Part shown: positions 20,171-32,862 of the stretch, piece by piece | Position numbering within the stretch: the first letter of the stretch is position 1 | How the letters are laid out: each line of letters begins with the position of its first letter | Assembly: GCF_023065955.2 (NCBI RefSeq) | Contig: NW_026623067.1 | Location: forward strand, 58,660,444 to 58,724,443 | Reading direction: 5' to 3' | From: Ursus arctos | Lineage: Eukaryota; Chordata; Mammalia; Carnivora; Ursidae | Length of the DNA: 64,000 nucleotides | The notes under the pieces: model-generated | The model's database searches: none | What the model was told of the DNA's origin: nothing | The model's input: the letters and a program-made list of their open reading frames with translations, nothing else | Translations under genes and position numbers: made by a program

Positions 20171-23100
20171 GCCACTAGCCTGAGGAAAGTGTCTCACGTG
20201 CCTCCCTTTGCTCACTTCATCTATAGATGAGAGTGGAAGGGGGGAAACACTCCCAATAGGACAAGGACGGCATCCTGGGGAGTCTTGCTGGAAAGAGAAG
20301 GCAGAGTGGGAAAGTGCCACCGGCTTCTTCCAGTCCTCCAACCAGGACAACCTCTGCCTAACCTGAGCTGTGCACAGATTCCACTAACTGATGTGGTCCT
20401 CTGTCTTCCCCTTTTTTATCATGAGTATCTCAAAGTCCTCAATTGCTGGGAATTCAGAGTCCATTTTCATTTTGTCTCTCCCCGTCAGCTGTAGTCATGG
20501 GGTCACAGCCTACCTCCTTTCAGTGTGGTTATCAAACTGGAATCGCTGGCTCCAGCCTCAGTTTCTGTTGACTTTATGCTCATTGGCATTCAACCACTTA
20601 TTTATTTCCTCCATAGATCTTCACTTGCCTATGCTAGGCACCAGCAACTTACATGGTACTTCTCCTGGGCTGGGTGGAGAACTAACCAGGTTCAAAGTTC
20701 CACAGTGGAGCGCTGACGTTATGGTGCCACCTCATTTCTGAACCTTGGTGATGGTTGCCATTGTCAGAGGTGGGCTCCTAGGGTGTGGCCTGCTGATGGG
20801 CTGTGATCAGCTCACCCAGCACATCCATGCACAAGAAGTGGAGTCTACACAGTGTTGCTGGGGACCAATATCCTGTATCGGGCTCATACTGATCAGTACT
20901 ACCCAGGGATTAGAATCTTTATGAACTAAAATAATAGCTACAAAACTCCCCTGAATGCTGACCCTTTCTTCTGGGCCATGATTTCAAAGGAAAGACATTA
21001 TTTTATAGAATTTCTCATCGTTGAGCCTCTCCAATGAACCATGCAGACTGGCTTTTTCTCTACCATCTCTGGTGCTGAAAAGGTCTCCATGCAAAAGACA
21101 CATAAATAAATGAGAGTACATTTTGTAGTCTCTCAGAGGAAGAACAGCTTAAAATGCTATCTTTGAATGTGCCGTAGGTAGGTTATTTTATGATTGCAAC
21201 AGATACCTGCCTTTAAAAGTTTACAAGCCAAATTTGTCCCAGCCTTATTTTATGTGAGAAATTTCAAGCTTCAGTGGAATAATTAGTCAAATAATTATTT
21301 GACCAAGGTAAATTGGGCCCTAACTATATAAGTAGGTGGGATTCTTAGCCTAAAATCAGGGAAAGTCACGCTAGTCCTGCTTTGAAGACCTTTATCTCAT
21401 GGTTAAACTTCGACATTGACACCTGCACATTAGAGCATATGGCTCACTTTGCTTTCCAACACCTGGACCAGTCTCCAAGTTCTGCCTAAGGATCAGCAAA
21501 AAACAATGAGTTCTTGAGAGTGAGTGTCTCTGAATCATGCTAACCATCCATTCTTCCAGGCCCTCTGAGCTCTCTCTTTAAGTCAAGATAAATCTCGAGA
21601 AAGTTATGGGTCTGGACCACATTAGCTAAACTCCCCAAAGAAATAGCTTCACTGACTTATGATTTAATAAACAGCCTGCCCTCAGTGTTTATTGCAGGTC
21701 AGTGTAAGAAGTGGCTATAAGAAAATCATTTCTATATCTTCTATAAGCCACTTTTAGTCTATATTGTCATTTATATAAAAATCAATTCAACAGAAATCTC
21801 CAAGAATTTATTATCAGGAGAAAACAAGTCCCTACCGAAGAACTCATAAGCTTCTTTGATCAGATCACTGAAAAGTATAAAACTCAGCATCTCTCCTTTT
21901 CATCTGATTGCTTTGAGGCTTACAGCTTAACTCAGTGCTCACGTTTGGCAACTCCCTTTAGCTGAGGTCTCTGGTGTGTTCTTCCTTCTCCCTTCTAATC
22001 TCTAGCCTTTGACCTGTTTTTTATCCTTATTTTAATGTGTCTTCTTGTGTGAGTGGATAATTTTGGAAGTGGGCTGAGGCATCTTCACCTCACTGCCTGA
22101 TCTTCCTGACTCTTAGGCTCAGGTAGTTCTCATCTCCCCCAGAGGAAAGTCACAAAGGAGCAAGATGGAAATGGTGTATTTTTTGATACAGGATACAGGG
22201 GAACCTCCCACAGGAGTCCCAGCTCAAATAGGCTGTGGTGGGGAGTACTCAGCATCTTGGGGAAAATCGCTGTTGGAATAGAGAGAGTGAGAAACCAAAG
22301 GGACTAACGAGGTAAGAAATGGGAATCCTGAAGACAAAGCTGTAGTCGGATGTCTGTTAAAACCATCTGCTCTGACTTAGAATATATAGACTACACGTAT
22401 TTTTATTTTATGAAAATGACATTTGCTGAAATGTCCACATATTTCAAAGTCATCAAAGCACTACTTATTATTGGTGCATTATTTTTCATTTCCTTCTCAT
22501 CAACAACTCAAGAATGAGAGGCTGAGCTATGAATACTGCTCTTGGAGTATGTTGCCAGGTCAGTAGGTTTTGAATAGTCCCAAATGGTCCTCTGCCCTGG
22601 GACCCACCGAGTACATTTCTAAGCTCATCTGTATTTCTAATAACACATAACCCGTTCTGCAGGGGTACCGACTACTAGAGGTGTGTTTTATTCCTGGTCA
22701 GAAATATAGGTCTTGTGTAGATGTTCTATCTCTGAAGTACCCATGAATAGAATGGAGGGGGATAAAAGAAAGAACAACCAGAACGATAATTACAGAATTT
22801 TGGGCAACTTAACAAGGCAGAAGTTAGGTTACCCTGGGGTAAAGGCAGACATTTACAAGTGGGAATTTAACTCGAAGGGAATGCTGAATTTGATAAGTGG
22901 GGAGTACAGAAGAGCCGAGAATGGCAAGAGTTTTGGAAACTGAGAGCAGAAGTTGAGGTTTGGGGACCTGCAGACAACAGGTTGAAAGGGGAGAGAGAAG
23001 TAATTACCAAAAGAAAAGAGATGCTGAATAGAGATACTCATTAAAAACAATGACAAAGATCAGTAGACATAACCCAGGCAAGTGAGACCAAGAAAACCAT

Positions 23101-23299
23101 CCCCAAAAGAATGAACAAGTAGGTGTGTACATACTGGGACTCTTCTTTAAATCTGAATCAGTAAAACTTACCTTGCCAAGTTGTAAAAGTGCTTGAATTG
23201 TGTGGTTTCTGACTTTAGACCTAAATCCAGGTTTCTGTAGAGACACCACAGGACCCTCAGGCTGAAAGAAAACAAGATTATTAATGGAGATCAAGGTTG
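20171..23299. other. unannotated DNA, about 3.1 kb
   Basis: No gene and no repeat I can name. It contains an exact 18-base palindrome, gtcaaataattatttgac, at 21286-21303. Plus frames at 20285-20741 and 22713-22943 and a minus frame at 23004-23309 are below 120 codons without domains. Confidence 0.4.
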
Positions 23300-23534
23300 T
23301 TTTGAACATCTGGGTGTGCCTGTGTTGCTCAGTCGATTAAGTGTCTTACTCTTGATTTTGGCTTAGGTCATGATCTCAGGGTCAAGATCTCAAGTTCATG
23401 AGGTAAAGCTCTGTGTAGGGCTCTGTGCAGGGCGTGGAGCCTGCTTAAGATTCTTTGTCTCCCTTTGCCCCCCTCCCCTGCTTGCACGCACTCTCTCTCT
23501 CTAAAAAAAAAAAAAAAAAGTCATTTTGAACATC
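23300..23534 (+). mobile_element. Can-SINE with 11-bp target duplication
   Basis: ttttgaacatc occurs exactly at 23300-23310 and 23524-23534. The body starts tgggtgtgcctgtgttgctcag and ends in CT repeats and 18 A. Its head is more diverged than the others (tgtgttgctcag instead of gggtggctcag). Confidence 0.94.
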
Positions 23535-23883
23535 AGATGGTTCTTACAAAATGGCATCTTGATTAGTTAAGTATAAGTGAATTAGAAACACATGGGTAAA
23601 ATTTCTCTAGAAGCACATAGATGTTTTTAAAGAGTTAAGAATTGAAAGTGCTGACACAATGCGTTTGGATATCTACTGAATGAATGAGATCATAAATAGA
23701 GCTTGAGATGTTCTGTTCAACCCAAACCACTAAGGGATATTGTAAGTCTACTTGGTCATTTTCATGGTAAGATTTTTATCCTTCCTATAACTATGTTTTG
23801 TTAACTTTTCTCCAGCAAATGACTCTAACATCAGCCTGTAAAGTTTCTAAAAATCTCTTCATAGATGTCTTCCAAAAATATTA
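23535..23883. other. unannotated DNA
   Basis: No feature supported. Confidence 0.45.
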
Positions 23884-24026
23884 TTTTTTTTAAAAAAAAT
23901 ATTTGTTTATTTTATTTATTTGTTTATTTATTTATTTAGTAATCTCTACAACCAATGTGGGGCTCGAACTCATGACCCTGAGATCAAGAGTTGAATGCTC
24001 TTCCAACTTAGCCAGCCAGGCATCCC
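23884..24026 (-). mobile_element. older Can-SINE, antisense
   Basis: An A/T-rich tail (ttatttatttatttag) is followed by taatctctacaaccaatgtgg, ggctcgaactcatgaccctgag and agccagccaggcatccc. This is the older carnivore SINE layout without the gacagccagcgagag block. The flanks carry only a vague duplication. Confidence 0.9.
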
Positions 24027-24449
24027 TGAAAAAAACTATTTCTTAATCTGAAATCAGATCAGGGGCATTGTCTTAATCTGTGCCCAGTTTAATACCTAGC
24101 AGAATCCGTAGCTTTTCTTTTATCTCCTGCAAATGGTACCAGCATGAAGTGTACTTGTCCTATCCTTCTGTGATGTATTAATTATGTGAATGGCTTTTAG
24201 TCATGCCTCTGGTGGCAGAGGCAGAGATGGCTGGGCCCCAAGGGCCCCAAATCTCAACCGGTTCCTTACTGTTGTCTCTCTAGGGAGGGATGCTAAGACA
24301 TGAATGTTATTTGTTTGCTTGAGAGCTCTGTCCCCAAGTATGAAATCCTGGTTATTTGAGCAGAACTATGGACATATGAACACTAAGCCTGTCTTCTGTT
24401 TCTATACATCAAGGCTGAAGGGAAAACAACCCTCTTTAGTTTCCTAGAC
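24027..24449. other. unannotated DNA
   Basis: No feature supported. Confidence 0.4.
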
Positions 24450-24741
24450 CAGGACCATCCAATAGAAATATAATGTGAATTACAAATGGAAGCCTCATTA
24501 AATGTGAAGCATTAAGTTTCCTAGTAGCAGGTGAAATTCATTTTAATATATTTTACTTTACCCAGTATATCTAAAATATTACAATTTTAACATTTTATCA
24601 ATAAGAAGCATTTATTAATAAGATATTTTGCATTTTAAAATGTGTACTAAGTCTTTGAAATCCTATGTGTATTTTCCACTTAGAGCTCCACATTTTAATT
24701 GCCACCTGTAGTTGGTGGCTACCGTATTAGAACAGTTCTGG
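24450..24741. mobile_element. nonautonomous DNA transposon-like repeat with inverted ends
   Basis: The left end is aggaccatccaatagaaatataatgtg. The right end, reversed, is agaactgttctaatacggtagcc. Both recall the ctgtccaatag inverted ends of a common mammalian element. Interior AT-rich text (gtgaaattcattttaatatatttt, actaagtctttgaaatcc) also fits that element. The family name was not recalled. Confidence 0.6.
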
Positions 24742-24857
24742 ACCTGTATTTTAATACTGGCCTTGAGGTTGTGTCACTGATGATGAGAGAAAGAATAAGA
24801 AGTTGAATTAAAGGATGTGAAGAAGCTAAGGGAAATGGGATCTCATTCCTGAAAGGA

Positions 24858-25036
24858 ATGTTTCTCAGTGTTTTCTATGAACTTCCTGTGTCAAAAGCAC
24901 GTGGGATACATTTCATCAATAAAATTGTAGGATCTGAGGTTTGACCGTAAATCTACCTAATCAGAACCTCTCATGTTGGAACCTAGGAATCTACATTATT
25001 AAAGCTTCTAGGCTCATCCCTTTGCACAGTTACTGC
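24858..25036. mobile_element. diverged MER5-type fragment
   Basis: taggatctgaggttt, ctaatcagaacctctc, ggaatctacattattaaagcttctagg follow MER5 order, but strongly diverged. Confidence 0.45.
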
Positions 25037-25369
25037 TCTGGTGCCCACAAGAGTAGTCATACATATGGGCTGCTTGTTCTCACAGAGCAGCTACATTTTC
25101 TTTGTCCCTAATGTGTTTTTGCATTTTTTGAGGCATTGTTTTAAAACCAGGATAACTGACACACATATAAAGTTTTGAATTCTCTTAAAAACTCAGAAAA
25201 TCTGTAAACGGAAGCTTGCATTTCCACATGGCAACAACTGGCTAGCGGTGAGAAGTGGGCATTCTCTAGACAGGGTAAGGGCTGACCAGTTGGTGACTGT
25301 CCCAGCCTGGCTCATTTAATTCCTCTGTGTTACCTGCTGGCCCCATAAACTTCTTTAAAAAATTTATTT
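25037..25369. other. unannotated DNA
   Basis: No feature supported. Confidence 0.4.
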
Positions 25370-25590
25370 TTAATTTGGGATTTATAGAGAAATTGCAACG
25401 ATTGTTCCTGGTGTAACATTTTCTCTCACTGTGGTGCATTCGTCAAAACCAAGGTGTTAGCATTGGTGTATGACTGTTTATTGAACTGCAGGCTTTATTC
25501 ACATTTCACCATTTCATCCACTAATGTCCTTCTTTCTGTTCCAGGATCCAATCTGGGATTCCACATTGCATTTAGCTCTTTAGCCTTTGG
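25370..25590 (-). mobile_element. probable old L1 3' UTR fragment, antisense
   Basis: gtcaaaaccaaggtgttagcattggt, ttattcacatttcaccatttcatccactaatgtcc, tgttccaggatccaatctgggattccacattgcattta are phrases I associate with L1M 3' regions in reverse. The strand call is from memory. Confidence 0.55.
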
Positions 25591-28527
25591 AGCTTACCAT
25601 CCGCCGTCTAGCACAGCAGACCTCAGCTGTCCACTGCATGCATCCTTTCTCTTGGATCTTCCCAAAGTCCTGTCAGGCCCTCCAGGGCCAGGGGACACCT
25701 TCGAAGTGCAGCAACCCCAGACACACTTTAATTGCACCTGCTATCCTGCCTGGACAGTAATGGCTGCATCTATAAATTGAACAAGCTGCACACATCCCTG
25801 TAGAAAGAACTCTTCATTACAGGGGTCTTTTAGGCACACCTGCACTCACTAATGGCAATGCCAGTAGCACCTTCTTCTAGCAAGGAGGACAGCACTGTGA
25901 TTTATCTATGAAGTTATTATATGACATAGTGTTCGGTGGGAGATGAGGTGCTGGGTTTGTGGCCACACAACTTTGTATGCTTGTACTTGTTCCAAAGAGT
26001 TCCCTAACCCAATGTCTTTCTCATGTATGGGAAGGCTTAACTACATCACATCTGAATCTTCCATCCTAAGTAGTGAAATTTAGACATACAAAACTTTGAC
26101 TTTGCTTTCTGGCTCTGCTTAACATGTAAATTTTCTTTCAGTCCAGTAGGAGTAACCTCTTGAGAAAGTGCTTTTATTTCTTGGCCAACCTTTCCTTGAG
26201 CAGAATTCCAATTGTGCAGTGCCTGAAACCACTAACTAGCGTATATGCTGATTTGCCTTAACTGTTAGAACAAATCCAATTAACAAATCCACAAGGAATC
26301 AGACTGGAACTGAGCCATTCTTCCAGGTGGAAACATCTTTCTGTGAGACATGCTGCTTGTACTATTCACCCCCAGTCCTCCAGTTGTCCAGATAATCCAT
26401 GGCCCGACTGGGAGAGTTTGGAGTCTAATAAATTCATCTTCACAAACTCTGGGGATCGATGGCTAACATTTTCAATGACTTTTCTTTCTAATCTTTTTCT
26501 GATTTCCAGCACTGTCTCCCTCTGATTCTGATGTGAGAAATAATTCAATAAACAACTGAAAGCAAAACCTTTTTATACACAGTGAAGTCCTGGAAAGGAA
26601 GCCAGTTAAGATCACATAAAAGCCAGGGTCCAAACAAACCGAAATAACTCAGGCCATCAATGGGTTGGTTAGGGCTACTGGGATTGTACCATAAAGTGTT
26701 TCTACCTTAAGCACCTCTCTAGGGCAAATGCAGAGCCATGCAGCTTCCTCGATTACTATCAGGAAGTTTAACTGCTATGTTTTGTTGTATCTCAAAGGAG
26801 ATAACAATGCATACACTGTTTATAGACAACACACTTCCTTTTGAAAGCATCACTTCCCTTCCCTTCCCTTCCAATTAACTAGTTGGTACTTGATCTTCCT
26901 CGAAAAGTAGATCTAGCTTGCTCAACACAAGGACATTACCTTAGAAAATAATAGCTCATATTTGTAAAAGTTGCAGCTTTTCAGATACTTCCAAATCTAT
27001 CATTTCATTCTGTTTTCTCAGTGATCTTGGGAGGAGGCTAAGATATAGGGTAAATATCATCACAGGAGAAACTTCATTCCTAGGGGGTATTAAGTAAGTT
27101 TCCTAGGCATACACCTTCCTAATCAACAGTCTGGGGAAAAAAACGAAAAAAAAAAACAAAAAAAAAAACCTAGCTTTGTCTCAAGACTTCTGAAATTCTT
27201 CTGTCTTGGTGCCTTGTGGCTCCCCCTGGGCCCTTGTGATTTCTCATTTCTTTCTGGCAAAATACTTCACTTTGGGGGACATTTAAAGGTCTTACCCCCT
27301 CTAGGGCTATTTGAATCTTAATGGATTCAGAGTATCAAACTGAAGTTTCAACAGCAGAATTCAGAGCAAGCCTGACTCTTCTCTTTGTGTTTAGAGTTTG
27401 GGGACAGTAGATAGAGCCCTCTCTTCAGCCCAAGGAGTCAGGATAATTCTAGCCTGGTGCAGACATGCTTATTTGTGAATCTTACAGAACCGGATTGTGG
27501 GGGGCTATACTTCCAAAGTCAGAGTCAGTGATGAGTCCTGATCAGCAGGCTTCTTAAATTTCTAAATCAATTAGATCAAAGAAAATTAATTATTCAAGGA
27601 GTTTGTTGATTTCAAATTAATATTTACCTTCGCTCTATTTTTACTAGCTGCATGGAATCATTGCTAAATTGCTAAATAAATTTTTAAAAATCATTGTTTT
27701 AATTCTCTGCTAGAATGAAAAGTTAATGCTTCTACCCTGAGTCCAAAATAATACTTCCTACACCAAACAATAAGACCATGTTGAAATTAGAAGAGAGGGA
27801 AAGTGCCAGAACTTCAATATATTTTGCTCTCACATGAACTCATTGTTAGAGGAATTTCTCTGTGTCTGCCTAGCACCCTTGCCCTAAGGATTTCCCATGG
27901 GTCCTCATTTTCCTAAGACCTCCTAGCACCTGAGGTCCCATTTATCTCCCAGCAGTGTCTTAGGGACCTTAGGGGAAGGGGTAGTGCCCTGCATTTAGTC
28001 TCCAGAAGCTACTTGCCCTCGTGTGGTTTGCATGTGTGCATAATGACATGCTCGGAGTATGTCAGCCAGTACCATCTGGGGTGCCTGGAGCAGTGTCTGG
28101 GAGCCTGTGACAACTCATTCTCAGGCCAGAGGATGGGGGAATGTATTGGATGATTACAATTACCTTTTAGGCAGAGTGCCTCTCTGGCATTAGGATGTCC
28201 ACATCTGCTAAACCCATTAAAGTCTCTGTTCCTTATGAGTATTACAATAAGAATAGCCATCAATCTGGCTAAATCATAGCTCCTTCCTGGCCACTATTTT
28301 CTGATCTGATCTAGTCTGTGCCAAACAAACATGTTAGGTGTGTCAGTCTGTCACTGGGGGTCCTGGCCAGCCTTATACCTGCTTATGCTAGTAAAGTCAA
28401 ACCAGGCCACTTGGTACTGAATTGACAGCCCCTGAAAAGTCTGAAGCTGGTATCAATCTGGTGGCTAATTGCTGGGGGAAGGACATGTGTCCTGAATTCA
28501 ACACATCTGGCCCCTAGCAATTAATAC
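25591..28527. other. unannotated DNA, about 2.9 kb
   Basis: Mostly unique-looking DNA. Low-complexity bits: three to four cttcc units at 26849-26871 and an A-rich run with single C/G breaks at 27134-27168. Open frames here are below 110 codons and not convincing. Confidence 0.4.
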
Positions 28528-28672
28528 CAGGGCTTCTCAATCTTTAGAATATGTAAAGATTACCTGAAGAGTTAAAGCACCATTCTTGAGTTCCAAACCC
28601 ATGAATTCATATTCAGTAGGTCTGGGAATGTGCCTGGGAATTTGGTGACCACACTTTGAGTAGCAGTGTTCT
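28528..28672. mobile_element. MER5-type element
   Basis: cagggcttctcaatctttagaatatg, agattacctgaagagtt, cagtaggtctggga and cacactttgagtagcagtg show both ends and the middle. Confidence 0.7.
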
Positions 28673-28687
28673 CTCTGTTGCAACAAA

Positions 28688-28800
28688 AAGTGTGGCCTTC
28701 AAGCCACCAGCATTGCCACCACCTGGGAGCCTGTTAGAAGTACAAGTTCTAGGGCTCCCACCAGGCCCCCTGAATCTGACTTTAAATTTAGCAAGGGCAT
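28688..28800. mobile_element. MER5A fragment directly after another
   Basis: agtgtggccttcaagcc, gccaccacctgggagcctgttagaagtacaagttctagggctcccaccaggccccctgaatctga is MER5A left-half text. It begins only about 16 bases after the previous MER5-type copy. Confidence 0.7.
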
Positions 28801-29009
28801 TCTTTTCACCTTAAAGGCTGATATGCACTGGTCTTTACCATTCATTTAGTGCTGAAAACAGAGTGGCAGATCATGGACTTGGAAACGATCCTCAGGAATT
28901 CCGATGCTCTTGGTCATTGCCTTCGGAAGGGTAAGTTATTCATTCTATGTTGCTTTACCTGATCACATTCCTATGGATATCTGTATCTTTCACCAAGACT
29001 TTAATAACT

Positions 29010-29102
29010 TCAAAAGGCAGTGGCCAGGTCTTAAAATCTTTGTACAGAATATTCGGCATATGGTAGGCACACATCAGAGATTTGTTGGTCAATTGGTTGA
29101 TG
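29010..29102 (+). mobile_element. L2 3' end
   Basis: caaaaggcagtggccaggtctt, tttgtacagaatattcggcatatggtaggcacacatcagagatttgttgg matches the L2 3' terminal layout (gggcagggaccatgtctt ... catagtaggtgctcaataaatatttgttg) in sense. Confidence 0.6.
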
Positions 29103-29667
29103 GTGAGAATAGTGTGAGGCACTTCAGAAAATGAAGTCTCCGTTTCATTCACGAAGAGAGCTGTGTCACCGGTTGTGATCTGTGTTAAGTTTTTCACACA
29201 AATTTACAAACCAGGAAGCTGAAGAACCATCGCACATTGGCAGTGTCTGAACTCTCACCGGTATACTCTCAGTGTGTTGCTGCTTGCATTTATGGGGAAG
29301 GTAGCTTCAGTAAATAAAGAGTTGGCTGGGAAGCCCTTGTTCCTCTCAGTTCCATCCAGTGCTGTATTTGAGGAGTTTTACTTCAGGGAATGATGTGAAC
29401 TCCAAATCAGAACAATTTTAAAAACAAACACAACTACACTTGAAAGCAGTCCTTCCATCATCAGTCCTTCCAAATAGACTATGTTATCATTCTTTGGGCA
29501 TTGTGATAAAGGATTCAAACCTTAATGTTTGAATAAGTAATACCTCCCAATACTAGCTGACTTGCTCTTACTTAAAGTGAGAGACTTGGCTATTTCATAC
29601 CCCTGAGGGCTGGAAAGAGTATAAAACATACTCACCAAAAAATATTTATTGGTCGCCTACTGGGATT
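29103..29667. other. unannotated DNA
   Basis: No feature supported. Confidence 0.4.
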
Positions 29668-29800
29668 CAGTATGATCCACAGAGCAGCAGTATGGGCATC
29701 ACTTGGGAGCTTGTTGGAGATGTGGAATTTCAGGCTCCAACCCAGCCCCACTGAATTAGAATCTGCATCCCAGTGATTTACATGCGCATTACAGGGGAAA
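29668..29800. mobile_element. MER5A fragment
   Basis: gtatgatccacagagcagcagtatgggcatcacttgggagcttgttgg, then ccactgaattagaatctgcat, is MER5A. The right inverted end is missing. Confidence 0.75.
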
Positions 29801-29819
29801 AGGTACTAGCATAGAAGGC

Positions 29820-30295
29820 TTCTGCATCAAGGTTAAGCCCTCAGTGATAACAAGGAAGAGCCAAACATTTGGCTGGTCAGGGGAAAGACAAAGCAGCACA
29901 GGAAATGTAGTGTGTTGGCCCAAGACAGAAGTGGGGAAGAATAGAGAGATGGTCTCGATGGTGGGAGCCTGGCAGGAGAAGACAATATGGTGAGATAAGC
30001 AGTGAAACTGTGAACTGGAGACTAATCCTGTTGCACCTTGAAGCCACTACTGGGAGCTTGGATTTTTCTCCGGGAGCAAAGCAGGGCCCCAGATAGATCT
30101 CAGGCAGGGAGGAATCGTGATCTGATTCAGATTTGGGATTTGTGTTTGAGATAAAAACCCTCAGGCTTGGTCAATGAATTGGGTGGAGGATAGGACTGGA
30201 GAGATGAAGGAAGGAGAGAAATTGAGAATAATTCCTTTGTTTGGGGGAAGATGATAGCACTGTTTGCCAAGATGGGAAAGACTAGAGGAAGGGAA
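29820..30295 (-). mobile_element. L2 ORF2 fragment, antisense
   Basis: ccttgaagccactactgggagcttggatttttctcc, tcgtgatctgattcagatt, ggactggagagatgaagg, gccaagatgggaaagac follow reversed L2 order, the same stretch as in the copies at 33.9 and 49.6 kb. Confidence 0.55.
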
Positions 30296-30343
30296 TGCAG
30301 GGTGGAGGCCATGGTGAGGGGTCGAATCAGAAGTTAAACTTCA

Positions 30344-30562
30344 GGGGTGCCTGGGTGGCTCAGATGGTGGCTCAGTTGGTTGGCGTCCGACTCTTGATTT
30401 CGGCTCAGGTCGTGATCTCAGGGTTGTGGGATGGAGCCCCACCTCGGGCTCCATGCTCAAAGGAGTCTGCTTGGAATTCTCTCTCTCTCTCTCTCTGCCC
30501 CCTCCCCCCCACTCGTTAGCTCTCTCAAATAAATGCATAAATCTTAAAAAAAAAAAAAAAAA
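30344..30562 (+). mobile_element. Can-SINE with a duplicated piece in its head
   Basis: The body starts ggggtgcctgggtggctcag and is followed at once by a second (a)tggtggctcag unit, a 12-base tandem repeat in the tRNA-like head. It then runs through cgtgatctcagggttgtggg, CT repeats and 17 A. No exact target duplication abuts the ends. Confidence 0.94.
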
Positions 30563-32739
30563 GAAGTTTCCAATGCCGTAAGATATCCACCTGGAGAGGG
30601 GGACTTGGCAGTTAGATCCACAAATATGGAGGTGAAGGGAAACCAGGCCTAGAGATGTGAATTTGGAATCTCTAGACTCTCAGGTGCCATGTTGTCCTCA
30701 ATTTTAAGTCATAGGCAAAGGGACATTTGGCAGAATATGGCTTGAATGACCTCACGCCGTTTTCAGTATTATGCTCAGTATTCCGTGGTAAGACAGAAGC
30801 TCCACATTTTCAGAGAGCCATGAAGCCAACAATCTCATTGCTGGGGAATTACTCCTAAATAAACAGAAATGGAGCCTGATCATGCAAATTTCTGAAATCC
30901 TGTTTATCCTTAATTTATGTGTAACTCTCAAGTGTGAGTATTCACTCTCCCAGACCAAAGCAAATTAGAATTAAATTGTTTAATTTTGACCTTGGTTATT
31001 GTTCGCCTTTCCCACTAGTAGGCCTGCTCCACACAGGCAGGCCCTTGCCCCCTGGTCCTGACTGAGCTGTACCCTTTGGTGCATTGGCAATACTCAAAGT
31101 CAGTCCTTGAATAAAAGGATGAGAGTGGGGGAAGGTTTCTAGAGACAAATACAGCAAGACAGTAACAAGTAAAAGTCTGACATCCAAGGAAGAATTAGAA
31201 AAATTGTCAGAGTCCAATGAATCTAAGACCCTGAGACATTTACCTAGCAATTTTCTAACACAGCTCATAACTCAAAAGGCCCTGATGTCATTGCTTATCT
31301 GAAGCACGGTAAAATTATCCACACTCATGGCAATGACTCTGAGTCATCAGCATTCAGTCACTAGATTTAAAATGGCAAGAAATATGAAATACGTCTATGA
31401 AATTATTTTATAAGAACATAGTTAAGATAAGTATTTTGGACTTGAATATTTTGTTCTCAAGATAACCCAACTTCACATCTAGATCGGAAACTTCATCACC
31501 CATTGATGCCACCTGTACAATGAGGCAACACTGCCTAATTCTTCGTAAACAATTATCTTCTGCAAACTGTAGTCATTTCAGATTGGTGATGAGTATGTGG
31601 TCCTAATTACATATAACTTTATCTGAAGATTAACAGAAGTCTTTTCTGGAAAAAATGCAGACTCTTGTTCTGTGCTGACAAGGGCATTTTCCTTTCTGAG
31701 CACAGTTACCACTCAGTTACCGAACAAGAATGCTGGAAGTGTCTGCCAAAGAGTAAACAAATGTAAACCGCCCCCTGAGGGGAGACAGGCGAAGGAATAG
31801 AAACCAGGTGTACCGTTACTACCTGGAAAGCCTGTCAGTAATGGGCCGAGGGTCAGACTTCCTGGGCGCGTAAGCTGTAGTCCTGTCCATGCTCCCAGCA
31901 CGGCAGCAAACACGCATGTGCTTTGTACATCATGGGTACTCGATGAACAGAGGCAAGAATAGATAAAGGTGAATTTCTTGCCCAGTTCATTTGGAAGGGT
32001 GTGGATTAGAGTTGGGGTCTCAGGCAGCTCCGGGGCTGTGAGCTTTTTCATGTTTAATGGATCAGAGTGGCCATTTCTGAAGAAACTACCTAAAAACATT
32101 GCCTGGCATCATGGAAATGCTGGTAGGTGAGTTTTGGATGAAGGCCTAATGGCAGGTTAGCATACCTGAAATGAAGGTCCCCTTGAAAAGAGGACCATGA
32201 AATTCATTTACCAAGTCCTGTTCCTCAGCCTGGCATGCACACACTCACTCTTATGGGCTGAGATCATGCCTACTATAGGAAATCTGGGCTGCGTTTGGGG
32301 GCTGACGGTGACATAGAGGTTTGAGAAGCAGTTGTTCATTTCCATGGATCTGACCTCCTCGCAGTATTTGTAAGCCAGTTTGGAAATAAAGGTGTTTCAG
32401 ATTCTATACCAACAAAAGCTGTGTTTATGTATAACAGGGAAATTGTACAACATTACACTGGGAAGAGTTTGCACCGCATCCCGCCAGGCTGGCATTAGGT
32501 ACAAACACCACCTCCGAACGTGCATAACATTGCAATTCACAATGCCTACGTCCCTAGCCAAAGTGACTCACTTAAATCAAAAATAGAATCTAGAAAAGAA
32601 CTACATTTGGGGAAAAAGATCTGTCAACTCCCAATAAAAGGGGTCCCCTGGAGCATGAGCTATAGTCCTAACACCAGGTAATGCTAATCCTTGGGAAAAG
32701 TTGAGTGAGAACTTCTGTGCTAGCACCACACTGAAGGGC
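30563..32739. other. unannotated DNA
   Basis: No repeat I recognise. Minus frames at 30996-31268 (90 codons) and 31713-32099 (128 codons) have no domain and unremarkable composition. Confidence 0.4.
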
Positions 32740-32862
32740 CTAAATATTTGGACCATCTCATCTAATCTTCGCAGCCCCACGCAAGAGGCACTGCAGGATC
32801 TCCACCAACAGTTGCAGGAACTGGGAACCCCACAACTAATAAACAGATAAAGTGAGCTAAAT
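32740..32862 (-). mobile_element. possible MIR, antisense, diverged
   Basis: aatatttggaccatctcatctaatcttcgcagcccc and ccaacagttgcaggaactgggaacc follow the antisense MIR core loosely. Confidence 0.4.

Noticed and set aside
26849..26871. cttcc tandem units
   Set aside because: Only about four units; too short to be of note.
27134..27168. A-rich run as a possible retroposon tail
   Set aside because: No recognisable SINE or L1 body upstream and no flanking duplication.
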